Shown: positions 32,312 to 43,461 of the stretch, piece by piece | Layout of the letters: every line of letters begins with the position of its first letter | Position numbering within the stretch: the first letter of the stretch is position 1 | Source: Phoma sp. XZ068 | Lineage: Eukaryota; Ascomycota; Dothideomycetes; Pleosporales; Didymellaceae | Direction: 5' to 3' | Assembly (NCBI GenBank): GCA_004835665.1 | Contig: RBKR01000003.1 | Location: 310,001-374,000 of the forward strand | DNA: 64,000 nucleotides | Program-made: the position numbers and the translations under genes | The notes under the pieces: model-generated | What the model was told of the DNA's origin: nothing | Databases searched by the model: none | Seen by the model: the letters and a program-made list of their open reading frames with translations, nothing else

Positions 32312-33832
32312 ATGCACAGACAGATCCGTGGATCAGAAGTTGAATGCAGTGGCGAGGTCAACTTCACTATAAGAGCAGCTTCCCCAGACCAGCGCGCCTA
32401 AAATTTTCCGTGTCGCCGTGTTGCTTGATTCTATTCGCACGGAACCAAATACTCCACCAGAGTATCTGCCCTGGTACGTGGTAGCGCAGGGTTTCGGAAA
32501 CACCGCGGTTTGGCTTGGTGTTGCTCTCGGCAGCTGTTCGCAGTGCCACCTTCCAACCTGCGCCTAGCTTCCGGGCGAATTGGATTCAAACCGTTATTGA
32601 TAGGTCGCTATGCACGATCGAATCGTGTTCGACAATCTTACAAGTGTCGGATACCTTCTCTTTCGGGTGCACGCAAAGTATAGAGCTGACGATGGCGATG
32701 CGATATCGGGGTGATGTGTGGCTAGGGCGGATGTACGAACTGGGAGCGCGGGCCCGTACGGTGACGGGTGAAGGGATGCGCAATAGATAGGAGAATGTCG
32801 CGATGTGCTGCCTGCACGCCCTCTATCAGAAGCTTGTGTGGCGTTTATCACGGTGAGGAGACAAGATGCAGGTGACGAGGTAGGGATGTGATGCAGCATG
32901 ACGGATAGAGCATTGCACGACATGCGTGCACTGGCCCCTCGCTAGCGAGCGCCATGTGGGGAGGCCGGGGAGCTTTCTATCAACGACCAACCTCACCTCC
33001 CTGCTTTCGCTACATCCTTCCGGACTATTGATTTCGGACGCAGTCACCCAGCGATCGACTTCTGCCCGACTGCTGAGCTCAATCTCGCGACAATGTCGGG
33101 CGTTGGGCACATCACATCCGGTATCGGCACCTATTCTTGGGAGTTCACGGCGATTCGATGACGCGGCAGGGCGGCAGGAATGGTTCCTACCCACACTTTC
33201 ACCCTCGTGGAGACTGTCAGGTATTGATCCTTCGCGGCCACATGGTCAGCGGCATGCCCATCACCAGAGCCTGGAATGCCCAACCCTGGTAATCCCCACA
33301 GTGCCATCACTGGATCCCGGAACATTGCTGACAGTTCTGCTCACGTTGCGTCACACCAAGCTCTTCGAGTTATCCTAGCGCTATACTTCCATGGCTAAGG
33401 CTTACCATCGTCTCAGATTGTTTTAACTTTCTTTCATCTCCCCAATGCATCCCCTCCGAGCCTCAAAATCATATGATTTGCTCAATCAAGTCCTGCCCTT
33501 GTTCGAAGCTTCGTACGATGCGCTCTGTCGAGGATCAACCCCTTCATCCTGTTCGTTCAATCGGACTCACTCTCTGTGCCTCAACCAAAACTCCCAAGAT
33601 CTTTGACAGCGTAACTTTCACGATTCCAAATGATGATTGATGTCCTTTCTCCCACGCATCCGTGGTTCACCTACAAATTGCAAGATTCGTAACATGCCCA
33701 GTAGCTATATGCACATCATGCTGGGCGAGCCGCTTTCGTCCTATGCGAATCGAGCACTGCAAGGCGCTCCACGCTATTATTGGCTCGGCAAAGTCGAACT
33801 CACCAACTATCACCTCTCAGTAGGTGGTTGGG
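32312..33832. other. 1.5-kb intergenic region, no supported gene
   Basis: Several frames of 60-150 codons overlap on both strands without any domain, signal or splice support. An ATGATGA at about 33630 is not followed by a suitable D box. I see nothing that can be named. Confidence 0.4.
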
Positions 33833-35794
33833 TTACTGAATGGGCTCTTCATCGTTGTAGAAGTCACAGTATCGCTCCCAATCCATCTTAGACTCCTCGA
33901 TAGTCTGGCGTAGAAGCTGCTCATCCTCTGGGGTATTTTGTGGATATGTGGAGCCTAGTTGGTAAACATACTCCAAAAACTCCTCTATCTCAGCGTCAAC
34001 AGCGCCATTATCTGTAGCGAAGGACTGCGGTAAAGTGGTTAAATAAGAAATTTCAGGTCGCAGCGCTGTCGTGCCCAAGGGACCTGTTTCCGTCGTTCTG
34101 GGTGCAGGTTGTGCTAGGTAGAAGGGACCTGAAGCCAGGATACGATCGAGTTCACTATCGATTCTCTCGTGGTCCCAAATCTCAAATGGTACATTCGTCA
34201 TAGGCCGATCTGCAAGGCCTCCTGATTGTGGTGTACTTACCTCCCCCGACAATGCGCCGAAATGCTGCGCGCTAGCAGGTGTTGACGACTGGGCATGCGG
34301 TTTCGGTATCAGGGTATGCTGGCTCAATACCTGTGGCTTCACCCGCGAATTTCGTGCGCCATCTTCTTTTCCTACTTCAGCCTGCTGTAACGACGCTTGT
34401 CGAGTGCGTTGTGCTTCCTTCTCTGCTTTCGCGGCTTGAATATACCCACCGAATAACCCATCCACCATTTTTAATGGTTGCGCTCCGCCTGCCCTCTTCT
34501 TCCCACTATGACTTGGATCTGCACTCTCCAGCACCTTCTTCTGCTCGACACTCAGGAGCTGATTTTTATCGCGAAGGAAGTAAGCTAGGTACCAATTCCT
34601 TAGTAGACCAAAGTCGGGACTTTCTTTCCTATTTTCACGGTATTGCGCATCGTGATATAGAGATTCGTGCGCTCGTAGTTGTCGTGGGTTCGTCCGTGCT
34701 AGATTGGCGAGGAAGCTGGCTTGGTCGGTCGTGATCCCACCCGAGATGCTCGGGGGCTGGATATTCAAGACGGGACGCGGGGTGCTAATTAATATAGGTG
34801 ACTGAGGACTATTAGCTGATGCTGACGGGCGGCGATGTTGACTCATGGCTGGCGCTCGATGCCGTTGTGTGGATCGCAATTGCGTCGCTTGCTGGTTCAC
34901 AATCTGAGCTGCAGTACCCGCTGGGCTATCCTCTGCCTGATTTTGTGCCCGCTCCTCTTCCCTCTGCTTCTTTAATTTCTCTGCTTTCTTCTCTTCCTGC
35001 TCTCGATAAAGATCCGGTTGATACTTCTTTCTCAAATCCAGATTCTGCCAGATCGACCACGTCATATGCCGACTATCTAGCTTTCCTTCATCAATCAATC
35101 GTTCAACACGCTTTCCCCAATTGACTTTGCTCTTTTTAATTGCGTTGAGTTTCCCTCTCGTGTCCACACCATCTACGCAGCAATCGGACGGTGGATTGCG
35201 GTTTGTGTGCAAGCATGCGTAATTACCATTTGGCATTCGTTCGTAATCCTCTAGATTCATGAATGGGTACTCTGGTACTGCAATCTTGTCGCCAGACCAT
35301 CTGATTTGATGCGGTAGAAGCTGATGAGCATGTGCTAAGTCTGTCTCCCCGTTATTATGGACAGAGGTGCCATTGTTCAGCTTACGTTTCTTCTTCGGTG
35401 ACTGTACAAGTCCCATGTGCTTCTGCCATGCATCGAGCTTCTTGAACCACGGATCATGACTGTGTTTGATCTTACCAAGCTTGTAGATACCCACTGTCTT
35501 GGAGTACTCTGCATCGTACCAATCGTCTATTTCTGCTTTGTTTGAATCGTAGATAGCTCGAGTGTCAACTGTCAGCTCGCGGCCATCTGTGGCGTTACCT
35601 CCCAGGCCATCACTTGTTCTCTTTGTTCCAGCGGTTGGGGATGGACTTCTACTATGACGGTCAACGTCCTGTGTCGAACTTACCACAGTACTGTCGGTGG
35701 TCTCGATGCGAGCACGCCTTCGCTCCCTGGCACCAACCTGCCCGCTGCTCTGCCGTTTTCGATTTGAAGATGTTCCCTCCGATGATTCCACCAT
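33833..35794 (-). CDS. Hypothetical nuclear-type protein with Cys motif and coiled coil
   Basis: This is a 653-aa single-exon protein from the ATG at 35792-35794. The N-terminus is basic and disordered (GARERRRARIE, then PKKKRKLNNG near 133-142, a good nuclear localisation signal). Around residues 185-215 sits MPNGNYACLHTNRNPPSDCC followed by VDGVDTRGK. The pattern loosely resembles the C-terminal Cys cluster of Mer3/HFM1-type helicases, but most ligands are missing. A charged helix (REQEEKKAEKLKKQREEERA) looks like a coiled coil, followed by Gln/Ser/Pro-rich sequence and an acidic C-terminus. No enzyme domain is seen. Its length and lack of stops over about 2 kb make it a real gene. Confidence 0.7.
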   Translation of the reverse strand: MVESSEGTSSNRKRQSSGQVGARERRRARIETTDSTVVSSTQDVDRHSRSPSPTAGTKRTSDGLGGNATDGRELTVDTRAIYDSNKAEIDDWYDAEYSKTVGIYKLGKIKHSHDPWFKKLDAWQKHMGLVQSPKKKRKLNNGTSVHNNGETDLAHAHQLLPHQIRWSGDKIAVPEYPFMNLEDYERMPNGNYACLHTNRNPPSDCCVDGVDTRGKLNAIKKSKVNWGKRVERLIDEGKLDSRHMTWSIWQNLDLRKKYQPDLYREQEEKKAEKLKKQREEERAQNQAEDSPAGTAAQIVNQQATQLRSTQRHRAPAMSQHRRPSASANSPQSPILISTPRPVLNIQPPSISGGITTDQASFLANLARTNPRQLRAHESLYHDAQYRENRKESPDFGLLRNWYLAYFLRDKNQLLSVEQKKVLESADPSHSGKKRAGGAQPLKMVDGLFGGYIQAAKAEKEAQRTRQASLQQAEVGKEDGARNSRVKPQVLSQHTLIPKPHAQSSTPASAQHFGALSGEVSTPQSGGLADRPMTNVPFEIWDHERIDSELDRILASGPFYLAQPAPRTTETGPLGTTALRPEISYLTTLPQSFATDNGAVDAEIEEFLEYVYQLGSTYPQNTPEDEQLLRQTIEESKMDWERYCDFYNDEEPIQ

Positions 35795-38390
35795 GGTACA
35801 TCAAGTCTGATAATGTCTTTTTGTTCTCGCTTGACTCCCTCGTGGTTGAGTGCAAAGAGGGGACTCGTACACTTACATATACTGCACAGGTGCATTATGA
35901 ACTAACACCATAGTCCTACGTGACTTTCACCGCAAAGGTTTGACTCTGCACAAAGGCTGGGTAGCCGAGGTTCTAATGCGCAATACACAATGCTATTCAC
36001 CGATTGTAGAGTTTCTTTCACAATGACGATACCTGCGTACCCCATCTTCTCCAAGACATGTCTCTGGCATGCAGATACCCACTCACCACTCTCTTCTCAT
36101 ACATATTGAGCAACGGTAAACGTCCAGAAATCTTTTCGTATTGCCCAAATGATGCTTCTTATCCTATGAAAGGCATCCTAGATGTCAGCCAAAACAGACC
36201 AGGGCGCCCAGTATCGATGTTTTGGTTGCATCAGCATGGGTCTATTGTATGATGGCCTGGACATGCGTACATCGCAGCATTGATCCTGTCCACATTCAGT
36301 GGTAATGTCGGATCGGTTGGTAATGTTTTTGGTATGCCTCTCATATTGGATGATCTGGATATGCCATGATCAGTACTGATCACGGTTCTGGTTGATAATG
36401 TCCAATGATGAGTGCTAGCTCCCTGCGATGCATGTCTTCAGGGCCGAAAGCGTCTCTTTGTTGACACTGGGTATGGCGATTGGTTGGTTTGAGGGACACG
36501 CGGACGTGCCTTCACCAACTAAACAGTTTTCCGACTCTTAGCATCCAAACCCCGCACAATCACGGAATTGTGGAACAGGTCGTCAGTCAAAGGGTCTGTT
36601 ACAGTAAGAAGCTCAGGGCGTATCGTATCAGGCCTGAGGGGAGACGGTAGTTAAGCTGGAGAACCTAGCACGGGAGGAGACAGTGGCATTTTGAGCAGCT
36701 GCAATCTAGTTGAAAACGTGGTGGGTACCGGTGTTATGCGTAATTCCATGGCTCTTGTGAAAGAATGGTGGCGTCGAGTATGCCTGGAGCTCAGTGGGAG
36801 GACGTTTTGTGGAAGTGAAACGGCGTGGAAGGCAAGTATCAAGCGTGAAAGTGCCAGGGGCGCTTTGGATAAGAGAAAGCATCATCAATTATACCAATAT
36901 ACCATTGGGCAAAACGTTGTAAGTGTAGAAAGGGTACAGGCGATGCCAACGTAGACAATTGCGTGAGAAATCACTTTATGCGAACCTCCCTTCATTACCC
37001 TTCATTGGACCGACACGTATCAGAGTCCCTTCTCCAACGTCCTTCCGCCAACCTGCTCGAATAATGCCCAGTTTGCTGGTAAGCCATGGCAACAGTGAAT
37101 GCAACCCGAAAATTACCAAATACTGACGCACATATCGAGGGGACGCCTCCAAGCCGATGAAAGAGGTTCCGATCATTGGGTAACATGTCCTACATGCCGC
37201 AATTTTTATTTTTTTTTACATATGTTCAGAAACTCCCATACGAAGATTATTGCTCTCACGCACATGGTGGGATACCAGATTTGCAGAGCAGGGTGGTTTG
37301 TTGGCCGCGTACGACGAAGTCACCCGCAGCCATTTGTATCGAAATCAACCATCCACGACCATGTCGCGCACGTCTGAGAGAGCTACATATCCCGTCGAGA
37401 CACCTGGAGGTTGTTCATAATCGAGGAATTAGATGCATGTGCCATTTCGAAAGGTCAAGCTTACACACTATGCAACGAAGCCAAGTTTGTGATGGTGGCA
37501 TCATCAAGTGTATGTTATTACGCAGAAAGTAAGCGAGAAGCGGAAAACCTGGGGAGAAAATGATTCGTATTTTCGATGAACATTAAGCTAATGCTAACAA
37601 ATTCACCGTTAGGCAGGCTTACGAGGCACAATGGAGTAGAAGGCTTTTTTCTTGCATTCAGCGTCAGATTCTCATCAACAGAGTCATTGACGCTAAGTAT
37701 GCCCTCAACTCTTCTTCAAACACATCGTCTTGTTGCGAGGATACTAGAACGGGTTCGGCGGCCTTGGAGAAATGCAATGAAGCTGCCCGGTTAAAGGTTC
37801 TGAAACGTTTTATAGCGTTATTTCAGCTGCTAAATCTACTAAAAGATTTGCAGGTGGCGTTTGCGATATGACTTCGTCTCGTTCGATTCTCGTCTGAACG
37901 TGGGAGTGTCGGAAGGACTCGCTCCTGAGCATTGTTAAGATAACAGCCGGAGATGCTTGGCCTTGACGAAACGATATGACTGAGAAGCGATGTTACGGTG
38001 GGGCGAAACCCTTGGATATCCACTCGGTAGCAGAATTTGGCGCCGCTCTGGACCGACGTCGGCCCGGCCTATCAGACGCTTGACGGTCGTTTTCCCCATG
38101 GGCGCCCATTGGTCGACTCCCCACAGGAACGGTCGATAGTGAAGTAAAGAAGATCCGGCGCGATGTCATTTCGAATTAGGTGTTGAGTACCGTATCTTTG
38201 TTATCTCTCACCAAGACATCAGATTCCCTTAAGCATACCCAGGTAATCATATGTAGAATGATCAGTCAGCAATATCATGTAGGGTTCAAAAAGCGCCGGT
38301 CGCTCGCCCGATAATGATGTGTGCACGCGACGGTTCAAGTCTACCCAGGATTGAAACTTTCCTCGCTTGAAAGTCTCGAGTTCGCCCATC
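35795..38390. other. 2.6-kb gene-poor region
   Basis: This is the largest interval without a supported gene. Only short frames (60-118 codons) without family resemblance are present. A poly-T tract lies at about 37203-37219. Immediately before the MFS gene, TATCT and TTATCT (about 38193-38206, AGATA-type on the minus strand) could be GATA-factor sites, fitting a nitrogen-source transporter. I found no transposon ends, tRNA or rRNA. Confidence 0.4.
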
Positions 38391-39982
38391 ATGACAACCG
38401 AGGATGTCAAGTATGCCGACCAGGGCAACGTCGAGCAGGTTCTGGCCACCGGGCCAACGTATGTGCCGGATCTCAATGACAAAGCCATGGAAAGGCGCAT
38501 TGTACGCAAGATAGACATGCGAATCCTCCCGTTCATCTGTATCTCGTACCTCATCAACTATCTGGACAGAGTAAGTAACATTTACCTTATGTAAAAAGAG
38601 CCTTATTAACGTAGGCATAGGTTAACTTGGGTAATGCGCGAACACTCAATAATGACACACCGGCGAGCAACATCGTCAACGAGCTTGACCTTACCGGTAA
38701 CCGCTACAACATCGCCGTCGCCGTCTTCTTTGTGCCTTATGTCATATTTGAAGCGCCCAGCAATTTCGCAATGAAGTACTTCTCGCCATCGGTCTGGATC
38801 GGTCGAATCATGATTAGCTGGGGTATCATCACCATCTGTACTTGCGCTGTTTCGAGCTTCGGAGGCCTGTTAGCTATCCGATTCTTCCTTGGTGTTGCAG
38901 AAGCCGGCTTCTTCCCGGGAGTCGTCATGTACCTGTGCTACTGGTACAAGCCATCAGAACGGGCAACACGTCTCGCGATCTTTGCTGGTTCGGTTGCGGT
39001 TGCAGGAGCCTTCAGTGGACTGTTGGCGACTGGCATATCCTTCCTGAATGGCAAGGCGAATCTGGCTGGATGGCAATGGCTCTTCATCCTCACTGGTATT
39101 CCGGCAGTTCTGTTCGGTGTCGTGGTATGGGTCTGGATGCCCAACTATCCCCAAGACGCCAAGTTCTTCACTGAGGAGGAGCGCGCCTTCGCGATTGCTC
39201 GCATGGGCCCCTTCGCGCCCAACAAAGAAGATAAGACTTTCAGCGCAAAGGTCGCCAAGCAAACACTCCTGGATCCACTATTCTGGGTGTACGCGCTCAG
39301 CTACTTCTTCATGGTGAACAGCCTGAACGCTTTCTCCTACTTTTCGCCCACCATTGTTGCCAATTTAGGATTCGCGGGATATACTGCCCAATTGCTCACG
39401 GTACCGCCGAACGTATTTGGTTTGATCATCATCCTGGCCAACTGTATACACTCCGACTACTCCAAGGAACGCATTCGTCATGCACTTGCTGGTGTAGTCC
39501 TTGTGGGATCTGGGTATTTGATCTTGGCCCTGGTGACCAACTGGATCGGGCGTTACGTTGCCGTCTTCTTAATCGCTTGTACCAACTCTGCGGTTATGCC
39601 GTTCCTCGCCCATCGCACAGCTACGGTATCTGGTTCCACAGCAACGGCATTGGCAACCGGTGTAACTATCGCGATCTCTAATTGCGGAGGTATAAGTGCT
39701 CCATTCTTGTTCCCTAAGACGGACGGCCCGAACTACCCTATGGGTAACTGGACTGTGTTCGCGATGCTTGTTGCGGTATTCTTCATGACCATCTATCTCG
39801 GCTTCAGGCTTGGCACAAGCGCCGAGTACCGCGACTTTGCGCCTGGGGCAACAGAGCAGCTGGCTGCGCGAACTAGCATTGAAGGTAAGCTTCCAGACGA
39901 TGCCAGGGATTCACGAGAGTTCCCACCTGCTGAAAGCAGGTTGGCGACAAGGACGGTGATAAAGCATGAGAAGCTCGGTTGA
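38391..39982 (+). CDS. MFS transporter of the allantoate/anion permease (Dal5-like) type
   Basis: Exon 1 (38391..38570) and exon 2 (38621..39982) flank a 50-bp phase-0 intron (GTAAGT...GCATAG), for a 513-aa protein. The join SYLINYLDR|VNLGNARTL rebuilds the first transmembrane helix and the loop typical of the anion:cation symporter family. Helix-loop signatures include FFVPYVIFEAPSNFAMKYFS, ISWGIITICTCAVSSFGGLL and RFFLGVAEAGFFPGVVMYLC. About 12 membrane spans are present, with a cytosolic loop of charged residues in the middle. Known relatives import allantoate, carboxylates or vitamins with protons. The actual substrate is not inferable. Confidence 0.9.
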
Positions 39983-40507
39983 ACAGATAAAGAACATGAT
40001 GTTAATAAGACAATGAATTGGTTGTTTTCAAATACTCCTATCTGAACGCTGGTTAAAATTTGATGCTGGGCTTTGTGAAGTGAAACAAATTGAAGCCGAG
40101 ATGGCTGGTGCAGCCGAAATACTGCCACTTTTCAAGATGAGATGTGGCACTGCCGAGGTGGTCTAGGCCGCCGTTCCCGCAATGATTCCATTCATGGTAG
40201 TTTGTGGCGGCCGCCAGGGTCCACTCCACAGTGTACCTGGTAGCCAGTTCACGTCCTTCATTCGTATGCCCAAAACTATGCAGTTCACTACAATACACCT
40301 ACAGCAACGCTGCTATTCTTGTATCGCCAACGCGCCAAGATCTAGTGTTTCACGCTAAAGGCACGAGCCGAAAAAAAAACAATGCGACTGTGTGTGACGG
40401 CTTTCCTGCTCCCGTCACCATCCCCCGTTGACGTCTGAGCATAAATACTTCGCTTCTCTTAACCTCAATATCCGTCGTTCTCGTTCCATACATCACACAC
40501 ATGGGAC
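39983..40507. other. Intergenic, promoter of UPF0658 gene
   Basis: About 0.5 kb. It contains an A-tract at about 40370-40380 and an AT-rich CATAAATA about 65 bp before the ATG at 40508. No gene is seen. Confidence 0.4.
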
Positions 40508-41705
40508 ATGTACAAACCTCGTACAGCTGCCGAATGGGCATTTTTTGGGATCACCGCTTCTCAAGCTGTTGGCACAACGATTATTGATCTGTAAGCAAGT
40601 GCCGTCGCTACAATGTCAATGGTAAAAGACTAATTTTAAAACAAGGGTTATACTTCTGCGCTACCTTGCTTGGGTCAACCCTAAGGTATATCAAGTGCCA
40701 GCTTCAAATGTCGTGCCGGTGAACTTTGGCGTGTTCGTTCTGGGTAATGTTTACCTCGCAGGCCTGGCCTTCGACGCGCTTCGGGCAAAGAATAACCTTC
40801 AGCTTTTTGGCGTCTGCACAATCAATGTTGGTGTCTTTACATTTGCCTTCATGCGTTATGGGCAGACGTACGGAAGTGTGAGCGTCTTGGTCAAGTCTTA
40901 CAGCTCCGACCATAAGCCACTCGCAAAACCGGATATGAATATTTGGCCCCAAGTTGAAGCAGCATTTACAGTATCAGCTATACTTATTGGTGTATGTATG
41001 GTGTCGTCCTGGACGCTTACTTTTCGGCTTCACCGCGAGTTTGCGTGGGCTATATACCGACATATTAGTGGGAGTCTGTCCACTCGACGCAAGTACCTCA
41101 CTTACCAGGTACACTTTTTACTTATCCATGGCTATCGTAAGGACTAATCTTTCATAGGCGCTGTTGGTCGTTGTAAAGTTACACATCTACTTCGTGAATG
41201 CATTCCTCGTCACTTATGGCCTGGTCGACGTTCACTATGCGATGCCAGAGTTTCCATTGACAATGGCTATCATCCCCTTAGTTTGGATTCAGTTGGCTAT
41301 GACCATCTACTTTACGAAACACGAGAACAAAGTGGGAGCCATTGCAGCCATTGTAAGCTACTTGTTCGCAGCATGTATCGTGATTTTCCCCTCGGCTAAT
41401 AGTGTCGCAAATAGGTCCTCAGACTTGGCGAAATAGCGTACTTGATCAGCCGCATCCTGGATTTGAATGATATATCGCAGAGAAGAAGAGATACATATAC
41501 TAACCTGAGGGATCAGATGCTCCTCTTCGCAGGTTGCTCGTTGGTGTTAGCAACAATAGCGTGCTTGAACGCGACATTATGCCTTTTCAACTTCAATCAC
41601 GGGCTGAAGCCGTTGCTCCTGGACTCTAGTTGGGAACAAGGAAGACACAAATTCGAGCCCATCCACCCGCAAGGTCGCCTGTCAGAGAGACTTGAGCTGG
41701 ACTAA
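40508..41705 (+). CDS. UPF0658-type Golgi membrane protein
   Basis: There are four exons, 40508..40590, 40646..41108, 41158..41352 and 41415..41705, for a 343-aa protein. The introns are 55, 49 and 62 bp, all GT...AG. The ATG at 40508 is outside the longest open frame; splicing links MYKPRTAAEWAFFGITASQA to ILLRYLAWVNPKVYQVPA without a stop. About seven hydrophobic helices follow (for example VNFGVFVLGNVYLAGLAFDA and LVVVKLHIYFVNAFLVTYGL). A cytosolic segment ending QRRRDTYTNLRDQMLLFAGC comes before the last helix. The family is known from fission yeast as a Golgi membrane protein of unknown function. The identification rests on overall pattern, so it is good but not certain. Confidence 0.75.
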
Positions 41706-42054
41706 GTAGGATACCAAGCAGCAACGTCAGTACTACCTAAGTGTGAACTGAGTAATTTTACTTTCGCATTTGTTCATTTCAAGTCTTGCTGTAGTAAGTG
41801 CTACATCATAAAGGTGGCCAAGAAAACTCACAGTCAAGGCTGATTTGATCATGCCTGTGTGCGTTCGCAAAGCGCCATGCCATGATGGGACAGCCAACAA
41901 ACTCCTTGTTTCAGATGTGGAAGGGTTGATACCAAGCATTCACAGTACACGAAGTGTCCGCAAGCGAGGCAGATTTTTATATGTTTGGCACCTAGCAAAG
42001 AATATGTGACAAAACGAGCAATCATCGACAATTGCCTGACGAACATGCCAGCTA
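41706..42054. other. Convergent intergenic region
   Basis: About 0.35 kb between convergent genes. No feature is recognised. Confidence 0.45.
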
Positions 42055-43461
42055 TTAATCCATTTCGAAAAGCATCCGGCCTAGCATGGCAGTGTTGCGC
42101 CCCCTAATGTCTGCTCGCCCGGCCGCTTCGGCAACGCATTCGAAGCTGCTGCCTTCTAGTTCTCGTAGTGTGGGAGAGTGGTGTGCCAAGACTGGCGAGT
42201 GCCTCGGAGTTGCATTGAGCTCTGCTATGAGTCCGGAAGGGGGTAGCTTCGCCACGTTGGTGGTCAAGCAGACCTTTTTTACAGCAGGGTCGGTCTCGGA
42301 GTCTAATGTTGAATTTCGTGGCGTCTCACTAGAGCTTACCTCCAAATCTTCGATATCAAGTTCTACGTCGGAGGAACTAAAGTTGTTAAGAGAACTTTCG
42401 TGGGTGGCGGGACTGCCTAGACCGAACGAATCTGGGCTATGTGCAGTGCTATACCACAAATCGGACGGCCAAATTATGTTGGAAGTTTTTGTTTCAGGAT
42501 CAAGAGTGAAGGGCTGATTCCTCCGTGGTAGAGAGTCTATGTCCACAACGTGCGGCACTGGAGTGGTTGAGGAACCAAGCGGCGTACTCAATAGAGACTC
42601 TGTGTTATTTATCCCATGGTATAGAGAAGGACAACTACTTCGCCACACAGTCTCTGGGATATCTGCTTCACCCCTCCTTCCACTGATCAAGTGAGCCATG
42701 TCTTCCTGCGCACTTACAGATTCCGGGGAGTGATGTGCACGATCAGAAAGACTCAGTGGCGCAAAACGAGTTTGTTTGCTTGATGGACGCTTCTCAAGTA
42801 CCTTCAGCAGCTCTATTGTTGACGCTGAGTCATATGCGAATGGATCCACCCCTGAAGTGGAGAGCTTTCTCGACGACTCGATCGATGCTGCACTAGTTAT
42901 CGACAATGCCCTATCTGGTTCTAAGATCTCCGCCCGAATCTCCCGCCATTGTTCTCGAGTACATGTTGTCATTGTTGTGTTTATACCAAAGAACAGAGCG
43001 CACAGCTCCTGGATTTCGGGGTGATGCAGTCGCCTGCAACTAGAATGTTTTGGACAGTTGCATCGACAAACGACATCTTTATCTTTACTGAGGTAATGAA
43101 ATCGCTCAGCTCTCACGCCACGAATGGCCCATCTGATCTTTTGCCGTTCTTGGTATTGGTTAAATTCGGGTTGGCTGCACGTGTGCAGATCAAATTTGTT
43201 CATGTATCGAGTGACAGCAATAGCCAAGTTCTTGTCCTCATCATGTAGTAGGTGTGATCTCTTGTGTTCTTTTGTTCTGGGACATCGGCAAATTTTTAAA
43301 CGAGTGTTGTCAGTATAATGAAGGCACGGCACTGAATCCAAGGCCTCACTGCGGCTGCCTGAAAGGTGAGAGTTGCGAGCAGGATACTTTTCCAGCGTAC
43401 GTTTGCTGCGCGCTACAATGATATCAGCCCTTTTTTGAGTATGAAGATCCATTGCTGACAT
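42055..43461 (-). CDS. Hypothetical Cys/His-containing protein
   Basis: This is a 468-aa single-exon protein from the ATG at 43459-43461; another in-frame ATG follows at 43452. The first 150 residues carry two Cys/His clusters, CLHYTDNTRLKICRCPRTKE then HKRSHLLHDED, and CRCNCPKHSSCRRLHHPE. These could bind zinc, but they match no finger class that I know. The remaining 300 residues are Ser/Pro/Thr-rich and probably disordered, with an acidic patch (SSSDVELDIEDLEVSSSE). No family is recognised. It may be a regulatory protein, but that is only a guess from composition. Confidence 0.6.
   Translation of the reverse strand: MSAMDLHTQKRADIIVARSKRTLEKYPARNSHLSGSRSEALDSVPCLHYTDNTRLKICRCPRTKEHKRSHLLHDEDKNLAIAVTRYMNKFDLHTCSQPEFNQYQERQKIRWAIRGVRAERFHYLSKDKDVVCRCNCPKHSSCRRLHHPEIQELCALFFGINTTMTTCTREQWREIRAEILEPDRALSITSAASIESSRKLSTSGVDPFAYDSASTIELLKVLEKRPSSKQTRFAPLSLSDRAHHSPESVSAQEDMAHLISGRRGEADIPETVWRSSCPSLYHGINNTESLLSTPLGSSTTPVPHVVDIDSLPRRNQPFTLDPETKTSNIIWPSDLWYSTAHSPDSFGLGSPATHESSLNNFSSSDVELDIEDLEVSSSETPRNSTLDSETDPAVKKVCLTTNVAKLPPSGLIAELNATPRHSPVLAHHSPTLRELEGSSFECVAEAAGRADIRGRNTAMLGRMLFEMD

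Noticed and set aside
38270..38350. tRNA-like B box (GGTTCAAGTCT)
   Set aside because: Flanking sequence forms no T-stem or acceptor stem.
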